Assembly (NCBI GenBank): GCA_021018815.1
Contig: JAITYX010000053.1
Span: forward strand, 4,288,001 to 4,352,000
Direction of reading: 5' to 3'
Length of the DNA stretch: 64,000 nucleotides
From: Talinum fruticosum
Lineage: Eukaryota > Streptophyta > Magnoliopsida > Caryophyllales > Talinaceae
The position numbers and the translations under genes are program-made. Shown here piece by piece: positions 24,473 to 35,796 of the stretch (positions are counted from its first letter, which is position 1; every line of letters starts with the position of its first letter). The notes below the pieces were generated by a model. It was not told where the DNA came from. It saw only the letters and a program-made list of their open reading frames with translations, and did no database searches.

Positions 24473-25772
24473 TTAGGGTCCTGCTAAACATAGTATTTCT
24501 TTAATCGATCCAAGTTTGTGTACTCGAAAGACCTCTTCGCCATCCAAATCGGTTAGTTTTATCGCTCCTCTTGCGAGTATTTGACTTAGCACAAATGAAC
24601 CTTGCTAGTTGGGCTTGAACTTTTCTCAAGGATCCTGGATCGGTGCCTTAATCTCCTTAAGGACCAAATTCCCAATTTGCAAATTTCAAGGCTTTACTTT
24701 TTGTTAAATTCCTTGATATACGTGCCTGGTATATTTGGACCTTACGTAAGGCATTGAGGCACTTTTCATCTAGCAACACTAACTCTTCATAGCATGCTTT
24801 AGCCCACTCGCCTCCGGAATCGACTCTCGGCAATGATCCGTAACAAGGGGATGGAAATCTTTATTTGAAGGACTGCTTCCATGCCATATACTAGGGAGTA
24901 AGGTGTTGCTCTCGTAGAGGTTCTAATAGTGGTGCCCCATAAAGCGAAGGGAAACTTGTCGAGCCAATCCTTATAGCCGACTGACCATCTTCTCCACTAT
25001 TTTGCGAATATTTTTGTTGGTGACCTCAACCGCTCTGTTAGTGTAAGGGCGATAAGGAGAAGATTTGTGATGCTTGATCTTGTACTTCTCTAGTAGATCT
25101 GCTACTTCTTTCTTGAAGTAACTATCATGGTCACTTATCAATTCATGAAGTACCTCATATCGACAAATAATGTTCCGAGTAATGAATTTGGCCACTTGCT
25201 TGGAAGTTAAGATTGCATAGGAGCCTGCTTCTACCCACTTGGTGAAGTAGTCAATTGCTACTAACACAAATTCATGACTCGCCCATTCCTTTAGGGGTTA
25301 CTTTGCTAATAACGTCAATTCCCCAAACCGAGAATGGCCATGATGATGCCGGTGTTGTGAGAAAAGATGGTGGTTGGTGCTGTAAGTTTGCATACGCCTC
25401 ACACTTGTGGCATTTCTTAACAAACTCATGATAGTCTCGCTGCCATGATCGACCGATAATATCGAAGCCTCCGAATTTTTGAACTAACATTTTTCCATTC
25501 ATATGTGGTCCACATTCCCCACCATGAATCTCATCCATGATGCGCTTTGCTTCATGTTGGTTGACATAAAGTAAGCTAATCCCTATGTTAGTTTTCTTAT
25601 ACAACTGTCCCTGGTTGATGAAAAACCGAGCTGCCAACATCTTGATGGCTTGCTCGGGCTCTAAGTGTGGAGTCCAACGGATACTCTTGCTTATCCAAAT
25701 ATTGATAGATGTCATATACCAATTATTGTGGTCGGTATTAGACATTTCTAATGCGTAGGTCGACTCCGTCAC
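24473..25772 (-). pseudogene. Tat-like integrase fragment
   Basis: The zinc-binding part carries the H-x-H and KKCHKCEAY halves of the HHCC finger (about 25390-25560). The core begins at WGIDVISKVTPKG (about 25300) and continues with VAIDYFTKWVEA (about 25230). The second acidic-residue motif is altered, ISDHDSYFKKE in place of the usual TDNG. YRPYTNRAVEVTNKNIRKI (about 25030) is the typical Tat segment holding the catalytic Glu. A stop separates the zinc finger and core frames at about 25270. Downstream the C-terminal domain is readable only in pieces. The role in an active element would be inserting the cDNA into the genome. Confidence 0.85.
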
Positions 25773-25794
25773 TCTATGTTTATAGGCATTAAAT

Positions 25795-26716
25795 GAATGT
25801 CGTTAGGGATGTTGATCATGGACGCTAATTTAGCTAAAGTATCTACAAACTGGTTGTCATCCCTAGGAAGGTTGGTGTATGAGATACTCTCAAAATGTTT
25901 TGATAACTCAATTAGATGTGCCTGGTAGGGTGCCGGGGCTTTACTACGTAACTTCCATTTTTGTGAAATCGATTAACAATCGGACTCGAGTCACCGAATA
26001 CCCCGATGCTCTTGGCTCCGATCTCTATAGCGAGTTCAAGCCTCGTGATGCACGCTTCATACTCGCGGCGTTGTTGGTGACCTCGAAATCTAGCTTGACT
26101 GGAATGGGAGTGTGTGCTCCCTCCGGTGAAACTAGAAGAATCCTCACTCCAAAGCCCTTCTAATTGGAAGCGCTGTCGAAGAAAATTGTCCATACGTCCA
26201 CCTCTACAAGTAAAATATTTTTCGTCGAGAAAGTCGAGGTGTTCCGGATGCGATTCAGTTATAGGTAGATTAGTTAGGAATTTTGACATTACCCTTCCTT
26301 TGATTGCTTTTTGTGGAACATATTTGAGTTCAAATTTTGACAACATGACAGTCCATCTTGCTATTGATAGTTGGCTGCTTAAGGATGTACTTGATGGGAT
26401 ACATCGGTGCTAACGCATGTACGTGTGGGTCAACATGTAGTGCTTGAGCTTCTTCGTAGCCTAGACTAATGCCAATGATGTCCTCTCTAATGGCGTGTAT
26501 TTTATTTTCGTCTCGTTGAACTAGCATTGCTCCCATAGTTGTCTCTATCGTTGTGAAGTACAAAAGTAAAGGTTTTCTTAGTTGCGGTAGAACTAGCACT
26601 GGAGGGTTGGCTAGATATTCCTTAACCTTCTCGAATGCTTTTTGGTGCTTGGTATCATAAATAAGCTCAAACCCTTTCTTCAACTTCTTAAAAGTAGGTT
26701 CACGGACCATAGTCAA
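25795..26716 (-). pseudogene. Tat-like RNase H and second RNase H-like domain
   Basis: The first part (26330-26716) contains KAFEKVKEYLANPPVLVLP and MGAMLVQRDENK, the standard connection and RNase H start after the RT. The second part (25912-26346) contains LKYVPQKAIKGRVMSKFL and REYEACITRLELAIEIGAKS, which match the additional RNase H-like domain found in Tat-group elements. An active enzyme would degrade the RNA strand of the RNA-DNA hybrid. The frame changes between the parts, so it is inactive. Confidence 0.8.
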
Positions 26717-27440
26717 TTTTGATATGAAACGACTAATTTATCTGCAAACATCTTAGGAAACCCCGTATCTCCTTCTCTATTTTTGGCGGTGGAATTTCTC
26801 GAAGAGCTTTGATCTTGGATAGATCAACTTCGATTCCTCTAAGACCGACAACATAGCCTATCAACTTGCCCGAGGTTACCCCGAAGGCATACTTTAAGGA
26901 TTAAGGTTAGGTAGGTGCCCCGCCCTATCCTTGGACTTTATAATCATGTCATCCACATAGAACTCGACTTCTTTGTGGATTATGTCATGTAATAATGTCG
27001 TAGCTGTCCTCCTGGTATGCTTGCGCCGACATTCTTGAGCCCAAATGGCATCAACACGTAGTAGTACATCCCCCATTGTGTGATGAAGGTTGTCTTCTCC
27101 ATGTCCTCTTCGGCCATCTTCACCTAATTGTAGCCAACATAACCATCCATGAATGAAAGTAGAGCATGGCTATGAGGATGTCGATATGCGGCAATGGAAA
27201 ATCGTCATTGGGGCTTGCCTTATTCGGATCCCCGAAGTCAACACATATCTAAACCCCGCCGGCTTTCTTCGTAACCGGTACTATGTTTGCTACCTACTAA
27301 GGATAGTGAACTACTCTAATGAACCCAACCTTTATTTTCTTTTGGATGTCTTCCTTAATCTTTAGTGCCTACTTAGGTTTTATCCTCCTAAACTTTTTCT
27401 TAATCAGCTTGGCGTCTTTATGAAGTGGAATTTTATATTC
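26717..27440 (-). pseudogene. Tat-like reverse transcriptase
   Basis: VEFYVDDMIIKSK carries the catalytic YVDD box at 26948-26959. Upstream are a degenerate CVDFGDPNKASPNDDFPLP segment and a VPVTKKAGG motif (about 27200-27280). Stops follow KKFRRIKPK at 27369 and interrupt the palm in several places. It can still be assigned to Ty3/gypsy, but cannot work. Confidence 0.8.
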
Positions 27441-28790
27441 CACTATACTTGGATCTATCCAAGGCATGTCTTTATGGGACCATGCAAAGACATCTATGAA
27501 ATTTGTAAGGAGTGAAGTAAATTGCTTCTGCTCTTCTTGATCTAGTGTTTTCTCGATCTTAACCTCTTGGGGTTGATCAACCGATCCTAGATTAATTGCT
27601 ATTGTTTCCTCTATTATTGGTGAGCGATTTTCATGATCTTCCATAGCTTTTATTAATTCTTTAAGGATTTCTTGTTCATTATTAGAGGCAAAACAATTGA
27701 AAACAGGAGGAGGTAAAAAGTAAGTAAAAAGATTCATCTTATTGAATGAAGAAATGAGCACATCGGACTCCGAAATAGAAAATACGAAATTGGAAACAAC
27801 AGAATTAGAAAAAGAACTAGAAGCAACAGGAGGAGAAATAAAAGCCCCGATACTAGACTCAGGAAAGGGATGCGCTTCTAAGCTAACGGCGAATTCATGG
27901 CCCTCCTCGGCATCAATCCAAGTAACGTGCTCGGATCCTTCATCGTCAACATCGGTGATGAATCTAGACGGATCAAACTGTGGGTGCGACATGGCTTGTA
28001 ACAATGATCGAGAACGAATTCCCTCTAGGTTATTCTCTTGTTCGAATAGTAGACCGAAGATGTTATTCCCAACCAAATTGGTCCATTCCGGTGTGGACTG
28101 TCCTTCTTTGAGGAGGTAGGGTGCCTCCTTTTCTAATATATAGAAGTCATTAAAGATCCCTTGGCCAGGTACTAGAGTACCCTTCTCTTTGAGGTAGTAA
28201 GGATAAGGAAAACCGTAGTAAGGGAAGTCATCCCCTTCTTTTAGGAATTGCCCATTGTGAGTATGAGGAAAGGGCATGATGGAGCGGACTTTATGAGGTG
28301 CAGTCCCTCTAGTATGAACTTCCTACTTGGCTTGGGCTATTTCCTTAGCAGCAAATTCATAGCCTAGCCCAAATAGTTGTTAGTGGGTTCAAGGGGTGGA
28401 AAGATAGGGTGGTATAACGTTCGACCTTCAGCTAAGCCTCGGAAAATACCCCTTCTTCCTAAGCATCGAGTGGACGCTAGGGTTGCCATAAGGATTGAAT
28501 TTAGAGGTGCTTTATCCTTGTCTAAGTCAGCGACAATCTCAAATCCATAGAGTTCCTCGTCGTTAGCATTGTGCTCAATTTCAACCATAGATTCCTTGAA
28601 GGTGATAGTAGCACAAAGATTGTCCCCATTAACGGTTATGACTTAACCTTTGATGATCATTTTAATTTTCTAATGCAGTGTAGAGGGCACTACTTGATGA
28701 CCATACAACTAAGGGCATCCTATGAGCAGATTGAATGTAGTAGGGATGTCTAGGACTTGGAGGTCAATGTTCTTCACAGCTGGCCCTACA
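27369..28790 (-). pseudogene. Protease remnant and protease-RT linker, with a 302-codon uninterrupted stretch
   Basis: 28277-27369 is the longest reading frame in the window. It covers the linker and the start of the RT, from MPFPHTHNGQF to FAWSHKDMPWIDPSIVEY, which is the entry to Tat RTs. Upstream (28364-28588) EIEHNANDEELYGFEIV belongs to the end of the protease region. Further upstream a VDNRSDVNV-like peptide occupies the place of the D-x-G active site (about 28945), so the catalytic triad is lost. The acidic, Ser-rich linker has no known catalytic role. Confidence 0.7.
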
Positions 28791-29589
28791 TTGATTGGTA
28801 AGGTCAGCATTCCTAAGATTGTTCTCTTAGAATTGTCATAAGCTCATAGATGAACAGATCTGTTTAGGGAGTTGTTGCTCTCTCGATTCCTAACCTTTTG
28901 GTGGTCCTCCAATGACAAACATTTACATCCGATCTATTGTCTACCAAGGTTAAGGAAACGAATTTGTTGATGCAAGTTACAGCTTAAATAAAGGGCATTG
29001 TTGTGTGCAACGCCTTCTTCGAGGGAGATCCTTTTGATCAAAAGTAATGGTTATATCCCCACCATTGACTAATCCTACTACTTCCTCTAGCGTGGTTTCA
29101 GGAGTGACCTCAATCTTACTAAGTGTGTCAATTAGGGCCTGCCTATGTTTATGGGAAGCGAGATATAAGTTGCCGATTAAAATGTCGACTTTTAATTTTT
29201 AAATTTGTTTCGAGGATTGGGTCTTCTTCTTTAGAAACTTCAGGTTCTTTTGGGGTTTCTGAGTCTGCATTGTGGACCCGTGGGTATATTATGTCATCTA
29301 GATCTAGTAAGGAATTAAATTTTTGAACCTTTAGGTTCTCCCCAAAAGTCTTCCTCTTCTAAGGGTGGTGTGCCCCAAAAGTCATCGTCGTCGTTGTCAT
29401 CACTATTGTTTCTAATTTCATAGACATCTTCTTCATCACTTACCACAGTCCATGGACTTCTGAATGTAAAGAAGGTAAGCTAAGAAGTGGTTTTGACTCA
29501 CAATGTCTTGAATGAATACGGATAGGTTCGATGGACTTGGAATGGGTTCAACGAAAATAGTTAAGGTACCGCTGAAAGGATTCGTTGTT

Positions 29590-30458
29590 GCTTGTACCTT
29601 TCCCGAAATGTTTATCCTTACTACTGAGTTTAAAATTTTTAATCATGGAAATATTTTGGACCCACTTCATAGTTCATAGTAAATCTAACACAATTACAGC
29701 TTACAATCACAGACCACAGCATACGATTCACACTTACAGCTCACAGATGCCCTCCTTGATCGATCACGAGATACGATTACAGCTTACGAGTCACGCTTAT
29801 AGTTCACAGTCACAATTACAGCTTAAAGGGGCCCTCCTTGATCGATCGGAATAAATGAATTGTTTATACAAGTAATAATACATATATGATGATCTCACAT
29901 AAATTAGTCCTAAACTATTCCAATGAATTGATGTAGAGTGAATTTACTACGCTTTTACACTTTTGAAATTGATTTCAAATGTCTATATGGACTCACCGAC
30001 TCTTATAATATATTTTTACAGTACAAGGCTAACGTATTGTGCCTATGGCTTATTTTTGTTTTGATGTTTTGTTAAATGTTTTTAAGGAAAGAAAAACATG
30101 TTAATTTTTAGCGAGAAGTAAGAAGAGCAAAGGATTCCGAGAATGCCTGACTCGGAATAGTGGTTGTACTTTAGCCCCTACCTTTGAGTTTATTTTGATG
30201 GTTAGTTTTGGTTAAGAAGCTCCTGTGGAATTTAATTTATGTTGATGGGTATGATAAACTCGTATTTTGGGGAGAAAGAACTCATGTTGGTGGTTTAAGC
30301 TTTGTAAATGTTAGGTATGATGTTATGGGACGTTAAATGTAAATGCTTAATTGATGTACATTAAAAGGATTATCATGTTATCCTATTGTAATGTTTAGCC
30401 TAGTCTCTCGAGAGAGACGGTGGTAAGGCCCTAACATGACATGGATTTCTGTTCTCTT

Positions 30459-30527
<69 letters not shown>

Positions 30528-30565
30528 GAGAGTGTTTTATATAGTGATTATGTTGGGGCGTTACC
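29590..30565 (+). mobile_element. Truncated 5' LTR of the chromovirus
   Basis: Homologous to 52105-53056 from CTTGTACCTTTCC onward, and ends GTGATTATGTTGGGGCGTTAC. The first 2.4 kb of a full LTR of this family (about 3.4 kb) is missing. Short internal repeats (ATTACAGCTTAC, CCCTCCTTGATCGATC) occupy 29690-29850. The small frames are not genes. Confidence 0.75.
30465..30522. repeat. (AT)29 microsatellite
   Basis: Uninterrupted AT dinucleotides over 58 bases. The matching place in the 3' LTR (53011-53020) has only five units. Confidence 0.95.
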
Positions 30566-30568
30566 GAA

Positions 30569-30583
30569 GTGGTATCGGAGTTA
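30569..30583 (+). promoter_or_regulatory. Primer-binding site of the chromovirus
   Basis: GTGGTATCGGAGTTA directly follows the LTR end. It resembles the TGGTATCAGAGC motif complementary to the 3' end of initiator methionine tRNA, with changes. Confidence 0.7.
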
Positions 30584-31038
30584 AGTCATGACTTTGGGAT
30601 ATAAGTATAGAAAAATAATGGAGATGCTTGGGAACAAAGAAGTTTGCGTGGGTATCATGGATTTTAACGATATTATTTGGGATCCCCAGTGAACAATTAA
30701 TAAGGAAAGTTGGGTTAGTATGGTTCCTATTATATATAGGCGTATGAGTATAGTTTATGTTGGTGATTATTTGGGATTAGTGAGGTTGCAAATATATGAT
30801 GAAGTATACAAGATACCGATAATGAGAAAATGGGAGAAAGATAGAATACATGATTAGAGAGAAACAATAAAATTAAAGTTGTGTGGAACCCATGAAAGTT
30901 TAGGGAGGATGACAAGGATGGAGTTGGAAAAAAAAAAAGGAGTTTCAAGGTTTGAAGGTTTAAAGCACCAGTTAACATAATCCATTCAACCACCTATGTT
31001 CCTTTTAAAGGAAACCTAACTAAAATATATTCTCGTAA
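30584..31038. other. Chromovirus 5' leader, left part
   Basis: Untranslated leader between the primer-binding site and the nested solo LTR. It continues at 33946-34180 and then gag. No gene on either strand is convincing. Confidence 0.5.
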
Positions 31039-33945
31039 TGTAACGCCCCAAACCCATAATCACCGGTTTTTGGCTAAATAAGCCGCTAGCCGATGATTAG
31101 CGCAGCGGAAAGTAGATCGGGGCATTACCGCCGCCCTTACCGGAGGAAAGGGCAAGGCTAAAACAATAGGTACATTTCTAACCTTGGGTTACACTTGCTT
31201 TGCCGCTAACAACAGGTGTCTCATGATAAGGCATAAACTATAACTTGTACGAAGATTAAGCATAAGTATAGACTACAGTCTAGTAAACTACAACAACGAC
31301 ACTTAACCCTTGATACCCCAACTAGGTTGTCGCTGCGAGCCTCTAAGTCCTTAGCAGACCTTTGCTTCAAATTTTCCACACCTTTACCTAAAACAAAACA
31401 AGAAAACATTATCGAAATGTGAGCCGAAGCTCAATACGTTCACTATCATGCGAGTAAAATAATAGTTATGAACTAATTGAGTTGAGCGCATGCATTTCAA
31501 TTCATTTGTAAATGAAGGGGAGTGAATAATGTAAAACTGTTGCTGATTAATTGTCCGAATGGATCCCTTTACGATCATCGGGTTTCCCTAAACGCATGTG
31601 TACACACCTGGACCGATCGGATAGTCCGGTTGAAGGCGGTTAACCGTTACTGGGTTACCAACCTAGATATTAGGCGTACCAAATAATGGCACTTAATGGG
31701 CGGGTCCATATTAATGATGGCAAATATTATTTGCAAACAACTCTTTATTATTGTTAATGTCGGCCATATCCGGCCTTGATTTATAAATAAAACATTGAAG
31801 GGCACGATCAATGAACGTACCTTGTTGATGTTCCTCCTTTTTCCTTCCAGGCGGAATCCGGATGAACGCACGACGCCGACACTTGATGACCTTAATTAAG
31901 GATAAAAAGTTTTATTATTAAACTAAATTTTTATGGCTTATTTATTAAATCATTTCAAAATCGTTTGAAATGAAAACTAATAAGGTTAGCTTCTACTAAA
32001 GGATATTAAGGTTATCTTTAATTTATATGACTGATTATTTTCTTTTATACAATGCAAGCATAACTATATATATATATATATGCATCTATTTACAACACTT
32101 TAAAGTATACGTATGGCTTTCTTCAAAACACATACATAAATATATGTACACACTTATATATATATATATGTATGGTAACCTCAAATATACATAATTCTCT
32201 TCTAAATGATGCATTGAACACTAACTCCATTAGTTATCTTATTACATAAATATCTTCATTCATTCTTTTATATACTTGTTTTCTAATCTTTCTAACCTTA
32301 TTTAATTTTATAAGGGCATACTAATTCCCCAAAGATGTCCATTTCTCACGTTTCAGCTTCATAAACTGCCCATAATTAGTTATCATCCTCATCCTCAATC
32401 TGTCCTTTAATCTCTTCATTAGGTTAAATAACCATATAAACTAATCAAAAGTAATTCCTAACTCAGAATTACTTCCGAGTGTCCTTTATACGGAAATTGT
32501 CCATAAATACGCTTCATACAGGGATTTGTCCATAAATGTCCTTCATACAGGTATTGTCCATGGTTCTTCTTCAATTTTCGGTATATCCAGATCGACCAAT
32601 TTTTCCATGCATCATTTACATACATACCATAATCAAATTTAATCTCCAAACAGAAAATGAATAACTAATTACAACTTAAATGCTTAAATTAAAAGAATGA
32701 AGAACTGAATCTGAAAAATTAACCTAAGAATTTAATTAAACGAACCGAAACCGAAATTTACTCTAAGAAATTAACTTAAACGCTGAAAAATTACCCAAAA
32801 ACCAAAGTGAACGGGGTTAATTTTTTTGAGGGTTTTTGAGGTGGTTGAAGGTGGTGGTGGAAGATCGGGGAGAACCGAAACAGAGCAAGCAGTCGGTGGT
32901 CGGAGCGGTTGCCGGAGTAGCACGCGGTGTCGGTGCTCGGTCAAGGTGGCGGTAGCCGGACAGGTCTGAAAATCGGGAACCAAGACCAACCGAAGGCACC
33001 GTGAACCGAATTAGGGCAAGCTCGGGCAAAGGTAGGCGATAACCCGAGCAAATGTGGGAGTAAGGATGGCGGTGTGCTGGTGTTTGGTGGTTAGGGCGGC
33101 GACAACGCAGCGAAAAGGTAGTAGCGGCGCAGTCGGTGTGTCTTGGTGGTGTTTCCAGTGGCTGAAACAAGCGGAAAGAGGGAGGCGGAGGAGGCTGCGA
33201 AGGGAAGGATGAATTGCTAGGTGTTTGCTGAGGAACCCAGTGAAGATGATGGTGGTGGCGTTGGTGGCTAGCTGGCGGCGACTCGTCGGCGTGGCTGCGA
33301 GGGCCACCGATGCCGTCGGTTGGTGGTGAAAACGGGAGGGGCGCAGAGAGTAAGGCAGAGCGGACGATGGCTGGAGAGGGAGAGAGAGAGCGATTTGTGG
33401 GTTTAACTAGTTTTAGGTTTAGGATAATGAGGCTCTAGGTTACCTCATTGCTTTTATACTTCCTCTTACCTTCTCCTATAATGGGCCGACCGACCTAACT
33501 CATTTCTTTTCTAGCCCAATTCCCGTTAGCACCTAATTTAATCCAACTTGCTCATCCTAACTATTTTTTTAATCTTCTAAACTTTTTATTATTTTGCTCA
33601 TTAAACTTATCTTAATCTAAGAATTTTATTTTTAGTAATATTAAGTTTACAAAAATTATATTAATTTCATTTGTTTAAGGATTTTTAGAATTCAAAATAA
33701 ATTAGCTACATAATAATGTTAATTATCTTATGAGTCATGAAAATTTATAAAATATATTCATGCGTCGTCGTTGTCATCATCCGGTTCCTGCATTTTAAAC
33801 AACATTGACATATATATTTATATATATACACGTACGTATATATACATGAGTAATATGAAAATATTTGAAAATTTGAAATGCACGCGCTCATGCTAATCTT
33901 GAATGTATTTATAGTTAATTATTTTCTTAGGGACGGGGTGTTACA
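31039..33945 (-). mobile_element. Chromovirus-type solo LTR G
   Basis: Plus-strand edges are TGTAACGCCCCAAACCC and GGGACGGGGTGTTACA. TSD CGTAA at 31034-31038 against TGTAA at 33946-33950, a C-to-T change in CpG. Read on the minus strand it starts TGTAACACCCCGTCCC and ends GTGATTATGGGTTTGGGGCG, like the LTR of its host element (TGTAACACCCCGTC..., GTGATTATGTTGGGGCG). It is therefore a relative inserted in the opposite direction. The GC-rich frames at 32771-33307 and the GA-rich patch at 33360 are LTR sequence. Confidence 0.82.
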
Positions 33946-34180
33946 TGTAATGACCGATAAATACCATTACTAGAACCATAAAGACTCGGTAGACTAATGA
34001 TTGGAAGAGTATGTTAATGAAAGTATATTATGTCTTGAGTGATAAATAAGTTATACATATCGGCATGTGTCACTTGCCAGCCAGCTTTAAGTATGAAACG
34101 ATTTATATCTTGGGAATATTTCGGGGATTGGAAAGGAAAATTAGAACTAATTATGTTCTCTAATGTCATATTAAACAGTA

Positions 34181-35400
34181 ATGTCGAACCAGAATGAGAG
34201 CGTTCCGAGAAATGAACTACAAGTAAACAACATGAAATCTACGTATTCTCAATATGTTAACCATAGCGCTCCAACCCCTCATCAAGAAATAGAGAGTGAT
34301 ATGCGTAAGAAGGAGGACGAACAAAAAGGATTACTTAAAGATATAAACCCTGAGTTATTGGGGACAATTATAGCTATGGTGACAAAGAAACTTAAAGAAT
34401 CGAAATCTAATAATTCGGATAAGGAGGGAAAATTCTTCGAAAGGGTTGCCAAACAAAATCCAAAACTTATGACGTGAGAATGGATCCAGTGATATTAGAA
34501 GAATGGATTAGGTAGATGGAAAAGATATTTGATGTGGTCGAGGTACCAAGCACTAAGCATGTAAACATTGGAGCTTTTTGCCTCACCGGACAAGCCGATA
34601 TCCGGTGGGGAACTATAAGGGCTAGGTTCCAACATCTCGAGGGCAAGTGGGATAAGTTCATGGAGAAACTAAGAGCAAAATTTTACCCAATTCCCTTACA
34701 AAGGCAAAAATAAAAAGAATTCTTGGAGTTAAGGTAAGGTAATTTGTCAATGATGGAATATGCTAGCAAGTTTGCGGAACTTTCAATATTTGCCTCAGAA
34801 TATGTGGCTATTGACCATATGAAAATGATAAGATTTAAACAAGGGTTAGCCCCATAGATTAGGGATCATTTTGCAGGACACCTAGTACAAACAAGCCAAG
34901 AATTATATGAACGTGCAGCTAAAATAGAGCGGGAGAAAAGCAAATTAAGGAAGACAAATTTGGGTGCTTTTAATAAAAGATGGAATGAAAAAGAGAGACT
35001 TAATAAATGAAACACCTAGCAAGAAACCTATGGTCATTAAAGCGGAAGCTCGAGGCCCAACTCGCCGACGAGAAAATAGTGTGCTAAGTGTGGTCGGATG
35101 AACCACAACACTCATGCAGAGTAGGAACTGGAGTCTCGTTATTGGTGTGGAGATCCAAGCCATATAATTGCAAATTGTCTTATCAAGCCTCCTGAAGCGG
35201 GAAAAGGCCTAATTTAAATGTCTAGAAGCACCAAGTCGCTTGTATTTACCAGTAACAATCAAGTAGGAAGGGCCTACGTGATGAAGAGGAAGGAAATTGT
35301 TGATTCAAAGACAACATGAATTGGTACGTTTATATTTCATTTGAGGTCATCATCGTTTTAATTGATTAGGTGCTATTCATTCTTCCGTGTTACTGAAAGT
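34181..35400 (+). pseudogene. Chromovirus gag with protease remnant
   Basis: Starts MSNQNESVPRNE. After a charged N-terminal region and a frame change, the Ty3 gag core is recognisable: RMDPVILEEWI, MEKIFDVVEVPSTKHVNIGA, YPIPLQRQ and LSMMEYASKFAELSIFA. The C-terminal zinc knuckle is SRYWCGDPSHIIANC (about 35125-35180); its first Cys has become Arg. A stretch with GTFIFHL (about 35315) may be the start of protease. In-frame stops at 34475, 34514, 34711 and later make it a pseudogene. Gag would form the virus-like particle core. Confidence 0.8.
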
Positions 35401-35796
35401 TTATATGGTAATTATATATATAGCCCTTGCATGTCCCATAGAATTTCATATGAGATTACCGAAGAAACAAATAGTGATATGTGAAGTTATGCGCAAGTAC
35501 TACCTAAGTCATTTGAATTTGGAAGAATACACATGATTTTTGGAAGTTATGGTATGGACCCGAGAGTCATAAATTTTTGTGAAGTTTGTTGAATATAAAC
35601 TTGCTATTAGCAGTATTTTTGTTAGACACGATAAGGTCTAAAGAACGAATCAAGTTAAAGCAAATCAAATACGGAATTTTGAAGTCGTAAGAAGCACAAC
35701 ACACGAAATAGAAACTTGTTCTCCGTAACTATTTCAAATATATGTTACGGACATATCACAATTTTGAGGATGAAACTTATTTTAAGTGGGGAAGGA
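35401..35796 (+). other. Deleted pol junction and polypurine tract of the chromovirus
   Basis: RT, RNase H and integrase are absent. From about 35640 the sequence looks like the normal end of a chromovirus polyprotein and 3' end, with ATTTTGAGGATGAAAC and then the polypurine tract AAGTGGGGAAGGA at 35784-35796. So an internal deletion joins protease-like sequence to the 3' end. Confidence 0.6.

Larger units (their letters stand above)
24473..29490 (-). pseudogene. Pol region of the inner Tat-like element (protease-RT-RNase H-integrase)
   Basis: Reads on the minus strand in the usual Ty3/gypsy order, with many stops and frameshifts. From the start: an acidic segment (about 29350-29480), an aspartic protease remnant, a linker, reverse transcriptase with YVDD, RNase H, a second RNase H-like domain, and integrase with zinc-binding and core parts. 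The C-terminus (ILARGAIKLTDLDGEE and SIKEILC) resembles the normal end of Tat polyproteins, with a stop at 24473-24475. Gag is absent. The sub-domains are listed separately. Confidence 0.85.

Noticed and set aside
32771..33307. Overlapping GC-rich frames up to 117 codons on the minus strand
   Set aside because: They lie in solo LTR G and come from GC-rich, CT-rich LTR sequence; no motif and no conservation seen.
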